From NCBI GenBank assembly GCA_964017125.1, contig OZ024902.1, positions 55,223,245 to 55,287,244 of the forward strand: a stretch of DNA of 64,000 nucleotides. The letters are read 5' to 3'. Numbering within the stretch: position 1 is the stretch's first letter; the number at the start of each line of letters is the position of its first letter. Of this stretch, positions 1 through 14,200 are shown one piece after another. This stretch comes from Flabesymbios commensalis (taxonomy: Eukaryota; Annelida; Polychaeta; Terebellida; Flabelligeridae). The notes under the pieces were generated by a model. The model had not been told where the DNA came from, searched no databases, and saw only the letters and a list, made by a program, of their open reading frames with translations. Position numbers and translations under genes: made by a program.

Positions 1-2175
1 AGCCAAAGTACCAGAATGACAGAAAATGTACACAAGAAGAAAGATCAACAAACATGCTCGGAGGAATTTTGTGGAGATGTTTTTTTATTTTCTCACTTCA
101 CAGCCAGTAACCTCACTCAATTCAATAATCGTCTGAAAATAAAATTGCCCCATCATACAAAGTAAGTGAATAGGTAAAAAAAATCGACCATAAATGGTAA
201 ATATCGATATGATAGCGAAAAAGCATCCACCACGGTGAAAGGTGAATCCATGTATAGTGGATGGACTGGGATGTAAAACTAGAGTCTAGATGGAGACCCA
301 GATAAACATATATAAATCTAGCCAATTTATTTGCTGATTGTTGCTTTTTAAACTATAGTTGGTCTAACTATCAACATATAAAATTACTTATACAATAATA
401 GATGGAGATAGGTGCTATAAAACTTAGGCAGTGGCTAACAGTACGTGATTCTTTATAATATAAATATATGGACAGCCTCGTTTACGGAATAACAGGTTCT
501 AATTGGTTGCCATTATAACTCTGCATATGAATAGCCACACCATAAAACTTAACAACAGGGTTTAGTGCAAGGGGAATGGAATGCGCCCTCCTATTTTTTG
601 CAAAATGCTCTGAAAAGTCCCTTAAATTTGCATAAGTATACAGACAATTTCTGGTGGCTTCAAACCAACAACGACCCCCTTTCTTCAGATCAAGTGTCCA
701 TCCCTGGTTGCCCATAGAGTAACATTATAAAGAATCACATATAGAAACAAAATGTTTTTTGCCCAAATTATAATGCTTTATAAATCAGTCCTTTGCCAAT
801 GTTAGGCCTACCCCGGATATGTGGGTCAATTCTCATGTTAAATTTTCCGAGTTCTGACGTCTAACGACGGTCCCCGCACTTAAATTCTTAAATTCCTCAT
901 TTTCTACCTTCAGAAGTCATATGTGGTATCACTACAAATGTTCTAATTCCATTTATTTTCTCCTCATTCTAATCTCCTTTAAAAGAATGTGATCATCTCA
1001 ATTGTGGTTGTGTGCTATTTCGCAATGTATATTATTTATTTCTGCTCAGTCTATTTTTAGAATTACTGGTACATACTATAAATAAGGTGACATGTCTAGA
1101 TGGGTTGATAATGGTGGTTTGTCTTTTTGGGTACATGCTATAAATAAAATGACTGGTCTAGATGGGTTAATCATGCAATGGTGGTTTGTCTTTTTTCAAA
1201 AGCGACTATATTGCTTCTCATTAGAACTTGGAAACACCAACCCTATGCAGCTCATGCATTTTTGCAAGTGTATTTTCAGTTTGCCAAGATGTTCAACAAT
1301 TAAGCACAAAAAATCTAAAAAGTCCTTTGTCAACCTTTTTGATCATAACTTGATTCAGTGCACAAATTGTGTACCAGCTATTTGACAGCATTGCATGTTC
1401 TCATCATGTGACACTATGTACTGTTAGTAAGTTAGTGGGCCTGCTTTGTTTATTATCTTTCTGCAACCCTATAGTTATAAAGACTTTACCCCTTGAAATG
1501 AATAAAAACAACTGCAAATTTCTTAATACCTTTTCTGTGAAATGCAGTGACTGTCACCGGAAACCCTTTTGAATGGCTACTCAGTGAAAGTAATGTTAAA
1601 TAACTCCCCTATGGCGACTATGTTTTTTTCTCTGTTTTCCATGCACATTAGATTTAGGCAGCGCATTACCCAGCGCACGCATTGGCTTGTTGCTGATTTC
1701 CAAAAAAAACAGTCAATTTCGGGAGATAAAAAATTATTCTGAGAAAAAACAAGTTTATTTCAGGAGATTAAAAAAAACATTTTTTCCAGCTATAGATGTT
1801 TTTTTTGCTTGGTTTTTTTTTCGTCGCTCTCATTAACTTTTCCCAAATAAATGAAACATTTTTTTATTTCGTCATTCTCATTAACTTTTCCAAAAATATG
1901 TTCAATGATTTTTTTTCTTAAATGTTTTCTTTTATCGCCCTCTCTCATTAGATTTTTTCTGATCTAAAACAGATAAATTAAACAAAGTGGCCTATTCTTC
2001 ATAAATTGTATTACATTGCTAGGTGAAAACATTGCATGTCAAGGCTATTGAGTTTTACATAATGACCATGTTTTTCATGATAATAATTTTATTTGATCAT
2101 AGTTTTAACACAAAAGTGTTATTATGTGTAACTCTGTTATAAATTAACTTTTCAATATATTTGTCTGTGTTTCAG
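1..2175. other. 5' flank or 5'UTR intron of CYRI, no gene seen
   Basis: AT-rich sequence without a credible coding exon. It contains a ~62-bp direct duplication at about 1069-1193 (the words TCTAGATGGGTT and GGTGGTTTGTC occur twice) and a T-rich stretch at 1800-1980 in which CTCATTAACTTTTCC recurs. The acceptor at 2175 suggests that most of it is a 5'UTR intron. Confidence 0.5.
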
Positions 2176-2186
2176 GTACTGTTGCC

Positions 2187-2265
2187 ATGGGCAACTTACT
2201 GAGAATTGTTATGGGCAGTGGTGATGAATCGCCAACTCGCACAGATATCTTTGTCGACTTTGAGA
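2187..2265 (+). CDS. CYRI: CYRI coding exon 1
   Basis: Encodes residues 1-26, from MGNLL to VDFE, plus one base (phase 1). The donor is GTATGC. A pyrimidine-rich acceptor ending ttcag at 2171-2175 lies 11 nt before the ATG, so the exon probably begins at 2176 and a further 5'UTR exon lies upstream. This segment is less conserved than the rest, as is usual between CYRI-A and CYRI-B. Confidence 0.92.
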
Positions 2266-5200
2266 GTATGCAATCTTATATTTGACATTGTAAAGGCATT
2301 GTTCATCTATCACAAAAGTCAAAGTATGATTAAAGCCAGAAATATAACATGAGAGATAATAATGGAGGGAACTACCATTTGAATGATGAAAATAATTTCT
2401 ATCCGTTGCCCATTGGAAGGTGGATAATGTTGGCGCACTAAATTTTTACCATACATACAAAATATGTTCCGCTCAGGGCTACTTTTGCACTGAAAAAATA
2501 TTTAATATATTATTTGGTACTTGCTAAAAGTGTAGTAACTTAGGATATGGAAAATATGATCTAATTTTTAGCCATGTCTTGAAAATGCTTTTGACTTTCA
2601 AGTGACTGGCTGTATGAGCGGGGTATGTTGTGAGCATCAGCAATCTTGTTCAAATTTATGTTAACCCTTAGAGCACTGATGTCGACTACAGTAGACATTC
2701 TGCGTTTTTATTGTCACCTGTATAACCAATTGTGAAAAATAATTAATTTTGAAACACTGATATATATTGGGACTTAAATTTCACAAATACCCCAAATTTT
2801 CAGTCACTTGAAGTTGTGGATCGCGGCAGCGAGACACAACTTCAAGTGACTGAAAATTTGAATTGAATAGGTCAGTGCTCTAAGGGTTAATAACATCTTC
2901 AATTTTTAGATACACAACCCACTGAAGCAGAAATAGAAGTGTGGAGAGAGGTGGAAGGAATATTACAGTATTCTGGTGATATTTTGAAGCAACTTGGAGA
3001 ATATAAAGGGGCTTCAAGTCACATACGAGATGTAAGATTATTGTCCAATCAACTTAAGATATTTATATAAAACTGTGAAACTCACACTGCTTTCTCAGTG
3101 AATGAGTGTGATTTTCCACACACCACTATCATACAAACCATCAGCACTGCTTTTACTTTTGTTGTAGGCTATATCACATCCAAATAATGAAGAGTTTCAG
3201 ATGCGAGCTTGGGATGGTGTTCGCCCACTTGTTTCACAGTTGAAGAAGTATTACAAGTTTTCCACACATTTAGGTAATGAGAAATGAAATGAAACTGCAC
3301 ATGTAGGTTAATCAGCGTTCGAAATAAGCATACATCCGTTTGTCCGGGCCAACCAAATGCTAGGACGGATGACAATAAGTATTGTTGTGGTTATCCGCTT
3401 AGACAGCTTTTTTATCCAATATTACAATACAGTTTTAACATTCTGAAGTTTCATTCAAGCATTTTTCTCATTATCACCGTTTTTTCTGATTTTTATGCAA
3501 CTTTGCTTCATCTTTTTTAATTCTCAATCAATTTTGTAACATCTACAATTCTACCAGTCTATACATTAATAATTTGTAGCAATGATAGGCTATATCATTG
3601 CCTACATTTCACACAAAGTGTCTTTGCTTACCACTGTTTATATTCTGAACAAAAAACAAAATGGTGGACGGCCGCTGCGCATTCCTGTCAACTTGATATA
3701 TTTTATTATCTTCTTTTCTCATTATACTCACTGGTGTTTAGTCTAAAATTTATCATGGGTTTAATTTTATCAGTTGTTTTGTCACTGTATTCATCAAGTT
3801 CATATGATATGCGTTTTACGTTGATTTCTTCAAGCTGGATTTTTTTGTCAGAACAACCAAAAAATTTATCGGACAACCAGAAATGTAGGGCTCGGTTGTC
3901 CGCTGGACAACCTATATTTCAAACCTTATTTCAAATGATGTAATGTGCATTTATCTAGAGTAAATAATTTTTTTCTAATTTGAGTTGCATGAAACACTGG
4001 CAAGCTATTGTCTTTGTTAATTAAATTTCCATTTAAGTTGATGATATGTAGGTTAGCTTTCACACATCTGAAACTATTTCCTAAAATTAAGTGTGGCTAC
4101 TGTTAATATTCTAATATTAACCAGACTCTATAGATAATCCTTTCTTTGCCATTGATTTCTAGAAGACAAATCTCTCATAGGCTTTACTATTACAAACACT
4201 TAAAATCAGGAGCAACTAAATCATATTACGTAAGTTTAGCAGAACTTTACAGAAAATGCTCGTCCTTTTAAACAGATTTATCTTTTATTAAATAAACCCA
4301 ACAATGCCAGCTTATTGCCAAATTCAGTGCTACAATACTGAATAATGTGTTGTTTTGTAGTTAAATGTTATAGCTATGAAACAACTGCCTACATATACAC
4401 TGATTAGATTGCATCTGATAAATTTAAGGGGGAGCTATATGCTTATCTCTGAGGATTGATCTCATCTTATTTTCCGTTAGAAAAGTTTAGACTTATCTAA
4501 ACTTTTCACCACAAAAGTTAAGCTAAATCTTTCTAATGAATTAAAAAGTAATTCAGGATGAGGTGAATCTGCCGCAATTCTCACCTTCAAGTGGGTGAAG
4601 ATTGCTCATATTTATTAAATTTTATACAAAATATTTGCAAATATTGAACAGTGATTTGATGGGCTGATAAAACAAAATAAAAATGACTATGTTGTCGTGC
4701 TTAGTGGGTAACGTTAAATGGTACAAATGTCTCATATGATTTTAACCAATGATGGTTTGATGTTGAGCCAGCATCACAAACGCTGGCCCAACATCAAACC
4801 ATCACTGACATACACTTGCACATTCTGAGCTGGCTTTTACTTTCCATCACTCGTCTATCATGTTTATGTGTTTCCTACCACAGTATATGTTCCACTGTAT
4901 ACACAGCAAGCACAAGATGTTCACCCAACGGTGAATCAATGTTGGTCCATCGTCGCTGATGCCGGCCTGCAAAGTGTAAAGCATAATTTGACCTTGAACT
5001 TCTTTTTTAGGTATTTGGAAATAGAAAAAAATGGTAAATTTATCTTTAGTTTGAGCACACAACTTGAGTATAACAATGTGTGGTCCTGACTGCATCATTG
5101 GATAGTAAAAGGTTAATGCTTTGTGTGTTGTTGTTATCTTTGCAGAAGCCACTGTACAGAAACTATTAAGAAAACTGTGTTCAAATGATATGACTCCACA

Positions 5201-8200
5201 TGAACACTTAGAAACACAACAAGCGCTTTTCAAACAGTTTGCAGAAATCTTGGACTTCGTCTTAAAATTTGATGATCTCAAGGTAAATATGTATATTTAT
5301 TTTTTATCAATATTATATTTTTATCCCTTGTCAAACGAAGTTGAGGCCGGGGTTATCATGGTTATGGTGTCACCACGGACGTCTGTGCCAGTATGGCAGA
5401 GGGTGGCAGTCGATTCGCCCCAAAACCACCTCCCCCCAACCAACTCGCCCCATATTTATGCCAACTCGTCCCAACCAACTTGCCTCACATTTATACTATC
5501 TCGCCCCACATTTATGCTAACTCGCCCCAACCAACTCGCCCCACATTATACCAACTCGCCCCACATTTATACAAACTTGCCCTACCCAAATCCAACTATT
5601 TCGATGAAGTTCAACATTATTATTCATGTGTATGAGATTAATGTTAGCGAAATTTAGCATTAACGAAATTGAATGATGCATTTAATGTTAGTGAAATTTA
5701 TTTATGTTCATTCATTTATTGTTAGTAAAATTTTAGTAAATAAGTCTTCGGCACTTAAATTATTATCCACTGTTACATCCATGTTATTTTGGGTTGCAAT
5801 GATCTGCACCTCTCATTATAATTAGTTCAATAGTCCTCTCCTTTTTATAATTAGCTCACATTATAATTGAGTCTTACTGACCCAAGTTACCATGATTAGG
5901 GGTATGACACACTTTCCGGCCCAAGTCTGGTTTTCTACTCCCTAATTTAAATAAGAACTGAATATCGGCTTCTTGAAATCAAGCAAATAAATATTTCTAA
6001 ACTAAATGTCAACATAAGATACATACTATTATGTTGTCTTCGATTTTTGGAGTGATAAATATATCTTATCCAATGACCAATATACAGTGTGATGAGGCGT
6101 AAGAGGCTAAGAGTAGTCATAGGCCTAGTTGGTCCGAGAAGTGGAGCGAGTTGGTAAGAGAAGTGGGGCGAGTTGGTAAGAGAAGTGGGGCGAGTTGGTA
6201 AAAGTTGGGGCAAGTTGGTTGGAGAACTGGGGCGAGTTGACAAACAGCATGGGGTGAATTTGTAGTAGAAGTGGGGTGAATTGGTAAAATCAGTGGGGCT
6301 AGCTCGTTATGGGGCGAGTTGGTAATGGGGCAAGTTGGTAGGGTGGGTGAGCTGGTTTTGGGGTGAATTGACTGTAACCCCTGGCAGATAGCTCTAGAGA
6401 CCATTACTATGAAACATACATGTGTGATTTCAGGAAGGGATATGCCCTTAAAAATGTAATCTCAATCAAATTCAAAATGGCCCACTTGTGGCCATTATTG
6501 ACTTTAGTCAGGGCACGAAATAAGGGCATTCCAGGGGTCCGAGACAACCCATTTTGCCATCGGACAACCCAGCATCAATCTCAGGGTTTCCGTTGGACAA
6601 CCAGTCAAAATTTGATAAAAAATTACAAAAATATGCAAATTGTTCCTGTGCATGGCACATTAACCTTTTAACACCTGAAATGAGTGGAAGATTTGCAGAG
6701 AGCTATTGTTTTAAAATTAATTTATTAGCTCCCGCCGTCACCGTAGGTGAGCGAAGGGAGCTATGGATTCTACCTCCGTTTTTTTTTTGGCCTCTTCTTT
6801 TGCCTATAACTTTGTGAGAAAATAAGATAGGATAACAATTTTTGGTATGTGGGTTACTTCCAGGTGGCTAATGGACGGGTTAAAATATTTTTAATCTGAA
6901 TTCAATACGCAAGGTTGCAGAGGAGAAAATGATGATGTGACGGCGTTGGGCCGTCCGTAAACAATTCGTTTCCGGAGCATATCTCTGAAAGTACTTGTCC
7001 GATTGTCTTCAAATTTTACACACAACACCCCTAGGGGGTCTAGTTGTGCCTTTTGGGGTATTTGAAATTTGACCTACTTCTGGTTCAGAACTATGACCTA
7101 TTTAGGCGTTTTGACGCGCACTTCGTTTCCGGAGCAGATCTCGAAAAGTACTGGGCTGATGACAGTCATATTGCACATACATGTTCTCTAAGTTCCCTAG
7201 TTGTGCCTTTTCAGGTTTTTGGACCTTGACCTTGAAGTTGACCCAGCACTTTGACCTAATTTAAACCATCGGTAAATCCGACTGAAAGATTTTGCGTAAT
7301 ATCATGAAAAACCGCTCAAGATAGCTACACCATTACTATAAAACAAATTGTGAGGTTTCAGGAGAGGATGCATTTTGAAAAATTTCAAGTCGATGAAATT
7401 AAAAATGGCCGCCTATCGGCCATTATTCACCTCGACAGGCCTGATATTGCGGAATATCATGAAAACCGCTCAAGATAGCTACACCATTAATATCAAATAA
7501 ATTGTAAGGTTTCAGGAGAGGATGCATCCTGAAAAAATTGAAGTTGATAAAATTCAAAATGGCCGCCTTTCAGCCATTATTCACCTCGACAGGCCTGATA
7601 TTGTGGAATATCATGAAAACCGCTCAAGATATCTACACCATTACTATAAAACAAATTGTAAGGCTTCAGGAGAGGATGTATTTTGAAAAAAATCATTTTG
7701 TCAAAGTTCAAAATGGCCGCTAATCAGCCATTATTCACTTTCACATGGCCGTTATTTGGTAAACCGTGCTAGATGGCTGGACCATTACTATAAAACAAAA
7801 TGTGTGATTTCAGGAGAGGATGCATCTTGGAAAAATTTGACTCGATAAAATTCAAAATGGCCGCTTATCGGCCATTATTCACTTTCACATGGCCGTTATT
7901 TGGTCAACCGTGCTAGATGGCTAGACCATTACTGTAAAACGAAATGTGAGATTTCAGATGAGGATGCATCTTGAAAAAAATTGACTTGATCAAATTTAAA
8001 ATGGCCGCCTTTTCGGCCATTATTCATTTTTTCACATGGCTGATATTTGGTAAACCGTGCTAGATAGCTAGACCATTACCTGATTACTATAAAACAAAGT
8101 GTGAGTTTTCGGGGGAGGATGCACCCTGAAAATTTTTAACTTACGAATTCAAAATGGCCGACAATCAGCATTATTTACCTCGATAGGCCTGATATCAGGT

Positions 8201-11200
8201 AAACCGTGCTAGATAGCTAGACCATTACTATAAAACAAAATGTGACGTTTCGAGAGAGGATGCCTTTTAAAAACTTTCGACTCAATCGAATTCAAAATGG
8301 CCGCCTATCGGCCACTATTTACTTTCACATTGCTGATATTTGGTAAACCGTGTTAGATAGCTGGACCATTACTATAAAACAAAATGTGAGATTACAAGAG
8401 AGGATGCATCTTGAAAAAAATTGACTCGATCAAATTTAAAATGGCCGCCTATCGGCCATTATTCACTTTCACATAGCCGGTTTTTAGTAACCGTACTAGA
8501 TGGCTAGACCATTACTATAAAACAAAATGTGAGATTTCAGGAGAGGATGCATCTTGAAAAATTTTGACTTGATCAAATTCAAAATGGCCTCCTATCGGCC
8601 ATTATTCACTTTCACATGGGCGATATTTGGTAAACCGTGCTAGATGGCTAGACCATTACTATAGAATGAAATGTGAGATTTCAGCTGAGGATGCATCTTG
8701 GAAAATTTTGACTTGATCAAATTCAAAATGGCCGCCTTTAGGCCATTATTCACTTTCACATGGCCGATATTTGGTAAACCGTGCTAGATAGCTAGACGAT
8801 TACTATAGAATGAAATGTGAGATTTCATCTGAGGATGCATCTTGAAAAATTCTGACTAGTTCAAATTCAAAATGGCCCCCTATCGGCCATTATTTACTTT
8901 CACATGCCCAATATTTTGCAAACTGTGTTAGATGCTAGTCCATTACTATAAAACAAAATTTGAGGTTTCGGGGGAGGATGCACCCTAAGTTTTTAACTAA
9001 TTTATATCGAATTTAAAATGACCGTAAATCAGCTATTAGTTAACTCGATTGGCCTGATATCAGGTAAACCATGCCAGATAGGTAGACCATTACTGGGATA
9101 CTGATTAGGATCATTAATTTCAATGGAGGTTTGCAATCTCTGACAGACTGTCTAGTTCTTATCTTACTCTTAGACTGGGCTTCTTAGACCTAGTTGTCTT
9201 GCGTCTTGATTTTTGACCTAGTTTTGAAAAATAACTATTGTTTTTTTATGTCCAAAAATTCGGACAACTAAAAAATCTTATGAACAACCTGAAATGTTTA
9301 CCTGGTGGTCCGGTGGACAACCAGGCCAGTCATCCTTATTTTGTGCCCTGTTAGTATGCATAGTATCTGGAAAACTGTGCCAGATATCGAAACCACGAAT
9401 GCGCTCTGAAAAAAATCAAATCCAAAATGGCCGGCTACCAGCCATTATTTACTGTACTATGCGTAATATCTGGAAAACTATTACGCAAAATCACTATAAA
9501 ACAAACTGTGTGATTTCATGAAAGGCAACCTGAAGACCTGCAAATTCAAAATGGCCTACTTGTGGCCTTCATTAAGCAGCCCTCGCTGAGGCCGGGCTTC
9601 TTACTGTATTCCACACGTCCAACGCCACCGCACTTATTTTTTTTCAAAATAGGTACTAGTACTACTCTATTAACTTCTGCTTCTTTATACTTCCCATACA
9701 CATTACATACTGATGGGGAAGTTGTTTGATGATATTTTGATACCCATAATATTGACTCTTTAATTAATGAGGCAACTAACGAAGAAACCCTTGTCAGCGA
9801 ATTTGCGATTCAGATTTAATTTTATTTTCAATTAATTTTAATTAATTTTAATTTTGATATGTTCATCAAAGTTAGGTAATCACCTGATTAACTCTTGTGA
9901 TCGATAAATTTCAAGAGGGCTGCTTGGCAGCTATTTTTATTTTGTGAACTTTGACATAAATAGCAAACCATGATTACCAAGCAAAATGTAAGATTCGACA
10001 CAAAGATAACCCATCACAAATTTTGCAGAAATAAAATTCAATATGGCCGAGATATAAAATCCAAAATGGCCAACTTGCTGCATTTTCACTCATTTTAATT
10101 TTGAAGATATGTTCATCAGAGTCAGGCAATCACCTGGTTAACTTTTGGGGCGAATTAATTTCAAACGGGTTGCTTGGCGGACATTTTGATTTTGTGTGCT
10201 TTAACAATATATCAGAATCTTGAAAACTTTGTAAAATAAGCATGATTAAGACACAAAATGTAAGGTTAAACACAAGGATAACAATCACAAATTTTGCAGA
10301 TATAAAATACAAAATGGCAGAGACATTAAATACAAAATGGCCAACATGCGGCTATTTTTACCCGGTTTTGTTCATCAGTTCTGAAACTCCTAATTGGTGC
10401 CTCTGTTTTCTGTGATTTTTACTGTCATGCATTTCCGCAATGCATCATATCTTTTAAGGGAAATATTTTACTTGCATTATACCTCTGTTGCAGATGACGA
10501 ATCCTGCCATTCAGAATGACTTCAGCTATTATAGACGTACATTAAGTCGAATGCGAATGACTCGTGGAGTAAGTTACCTATAAACATGATAAAGCATGTT
10601 CTGAACTAAATACTCTAATTGAGATATTATTTTATATCTGTTATTCTGTGAAAGATTACATTTTTGTATTTCATCAACTCATCATCAAGTTTATTTTTAT
10701 CGGTGGTACAAAAATAGCAAGAGATGTTTTTAAAATTCTATCATTTTTATCATCAGCCCTCATTATTTAAATAATATGTCCACATATCTGATAAAATGCA
10801 CCAGATAGCAAAATGTGAGGTCTGAGAAAGGGACATGCCCAGATAAATTTCAATACGATCATATTTAAAATGATAGATGGAGCCATTATATAATTTCATA
10901 TGTGTATGACCTGTCATTTTGGGGAATAGCCAAGAAGGTTGGGTGCTCATAAGAGTGACTGTTCATGGCAGGTTCTAGTGTAAACCGTCAACTAAAAAAA
11001 TTGTAAATGTACCGAATCAGGTTTCAGTAAGGGATATTACCTTGCAAAAATTCAACTCCAAATGTTAGGGGTCTACGGCCATTAGAAATATGTTTACCCA
11101 TACAGCGCGGGGATCGACTTTAGTCGACAGAATCTGACGTCTGTAGACACCAGATTCTGACGACTAAAGTTGATCCCAGTGCTTATTTTTAATGGCCGTA

Positions 11201-14200
11201 GACCCCTAACATAGTTATTCAAATGACTCGGAAAGAGCTAACTAAGACATTTATGATGATTTCTAGGTGAAAAAATCCTTTGGTTGCGATGTTTTTTTTT
11301 CAAATTAATTCAGCACTTTAAGGGTTAATTGAAATAAAATTGCATTCAATAATTCATTCCAGATGAAGCCTGTAATACTTTGAGCAAGCTCTACTTATGA
11401 CAAGATAGTGCCTGAGATTTGTGTGATGTCATAAATGGTGATATCTTGAAAATATCTTATATCACAGGGCTCAAAATTGGACTCAATTTCCACTTGTCCA
11501 GTCGGAGAACTGGCTAAAAAATTGACTAGTCCTTTCCAAAAATTTCACTTGTCCTTCGTAATAATTGTCAAGCAGGGGCACTCTTTCGGTAGGACAAGCT
11601 CAGTGAAACTGAACTCGTCCTTCCCAGATTGCTGGTCGTCTCGGACGATCGGACGGGCCAATTTCGAGCCCTGTATCATAGGAACATGTATACATGTACT
11701 GAGGCTAATGTTTTTCGGTGGCGTGTACTGAAAGAATATTTCTAAAATGTGATACTCTTCTGATCAAATAAGTGTTGTTATGAATAATTTGTTACTTTTA
11801 AATAAGGAAGGGTCACCCACTAAACACAAGATGCTGGCCCATCGTCTTCGACGCTGGCCCAACATGTTGTGTTTGCTGGGGCATCTAAGTATGCGTATCG
11901 ATTCGTACATTGCTGATTGCTGCACAGATCGCAGACACCAATGATCAATCAGGTGCAGCACCTGAAGGTGAGGATAGTGTGACGCAGGCTCAGCCACCAG
12001 ATGACGATCAGGGGGTGAGACATACTCTATAAGTCTAAAGTCTGTGACACAATTAGCTGGAGCGCATGCTTTTCATCGATTTCTCATTCAATTCTGAACC
12101 GATTTCAGGGCTCGACACTAGCTGATGTCAGGTAGTAGCCCAAAGGGCCAGTAGCTTCAGACAATTACTGGCCCTTAGCCTTGTCATTCAAGTCCTTAGC
12201 GTACACAGTATCAAGGGGGAGTGTAATTTTTTTGTTGCCCCCAGGGCCAGTATCCCAGGTGATTTACTGGCCCTTAGTGATTTTTACTGGCCTCGGGCCA
12301 ACGGGCCAGTGTTAGTGTCGATCCCTGGATTTCCTTGAAATTTTAAGCAGAACATTTTTAAGTAATGTCCTAACACCAGTAAAAAATTCGCGAAATTATA
12401 TTTAATATTTCAAAAGTTTGACCATTTGCCATGTAATATTATTCCAGAACTAGTGTGATGGGTTTATACAGGGACGTCATATTTTCAGTTTATTACATGT
12501 CAAATAGTCTAACTTTAGCAATTCTGCATATAACTTTACGAAATTTTTACCGATGGTAGGATATGACTTGGAAATGTCCTGTACTGTACAAAATTTAATG
12601 AAAATCGGTTGATATTTGACGGAGAAATCGACGAAAAGCATGCGATCCAGATAATTATGTCATAGATTATACACTGCAACACCAGCAAACACCATGCACT
12701 CAGACAATGCTGGTTAAATGTTGGGCCAGCGTTGCAGACGATGGCCCAACATTTAACCAGCATTGTGTTAGCGTATTGTGCTGACTGGGACATAGATTAA
12801 GGAGGAGAGGTCACTTAGTCACAGGATAAGTAATTGTGACAAGTAAAACGATGTCTATTTTACACATCTAGTTAAGATTATGTACACAAGCTGCCTTCAC
12901 ATCTGTACTGGATAATAATGTATCGTTGTTGTTCACGCCACCTTGGAATGTGTTTATTCAATCTTTTTTTTGTTCATTCTTTTTTTTATTATTATTTGCA
13001 AGAAATAAACAAGTACATGTATACACAGTAGCTGCTCATGTTTATTACGCATAATTTGTTGTTTAATCCTGCATTGTAATAGATCAATACATGTATACCG
13101 TATGTGCGTGTAATTATTCTTTACAATATAACTTGACTATCAGAAAAAATAGCTAGGCTTAAATGTGGTGTGCAAAATAGCCAGATCGGAGTGTCCAAAA
13201 AACAATTGATGTAGCAAAAGTGAAGTAGCCAGTAGCAATATATATGAACGACAAAATTGCGCGATGCACCATTAGGGCATTACATTAGCAGAATTAGCCA
13301 TTAAATTCACAAAAAAAATGTGATTTGCGACAGCTTGGCCCCCCCTGCATATGGTACATATATCATTAAATCTACTATAAAACAGTATAAGGTATTTGGA
13401 TGACAGCACAAAACATTCAGAATAGTAAAATAAAACAGCTATAATAATTGATGAAAATTGCTTCTTGACTGCTGAGAGTAGCCATTAATTTGTTTCTTTA
13501 TTCACTAACTTCACCAGGGTATTCTTACTGCAGTGTTTCATCTAGGATTCAGAAGGGGCATGGCGCCACAGATCATTTGGGGCACCTTATCATGCCCGCC
13601 GGGCACCCAGTTGACGCGTTCGGGCATTCCCAACACCCCCCCCCCCCCCTAATTAATGGTACAAACAGAATCAGATAAGTATGTAGACATCGCCAGTTAT
13701 TACCACTATGTACACAAGCCATTATTAGGTATTGTGTCATAGGTGTGAACGCGAGACATCAGTGATCGGGGTGTTTTCCACTGTGACAATTGCCTAGGTG
13801 GATTAAATATGACGTAACAATAGTTCAATGAGGCACTTCACTGTCTGAATATTATAAGGGCAACATGGCGCACCTGAAGGGCAACATGGCGCCCAAAAAG
13901 GGCAACATGGCGCACATGAAGGGCAACATGGCGCTCACAAAAGGCAACATGGCGCTGCGCCATGTTAGAAATGGCTAGATAAAACACTGTACTGACCGTC
14001 TTGATGATGAGTGATAATTATTTGGCAAAGGGACATACATTTTTCTCTCACTGTTTATATCCTACAAAAAGCTTTGAATTACTAACAAAGTGATCATTTT
14101 AGCCAAGTTCTATCATTATGCTTGGATGTAGTTTAGTACTGACCACTAACAGAAAACATTTTTTTAAATATAAGGTGTACACAACTTTTGTATGAAATGT

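Noticed and set aside
5946-6404. Threonine/proline-rich open frames near 6 kb and 5.4 kb
   Set aside because: They are translations of the CAACTCGCCCCA minisatellite in both arms of the foldback element.
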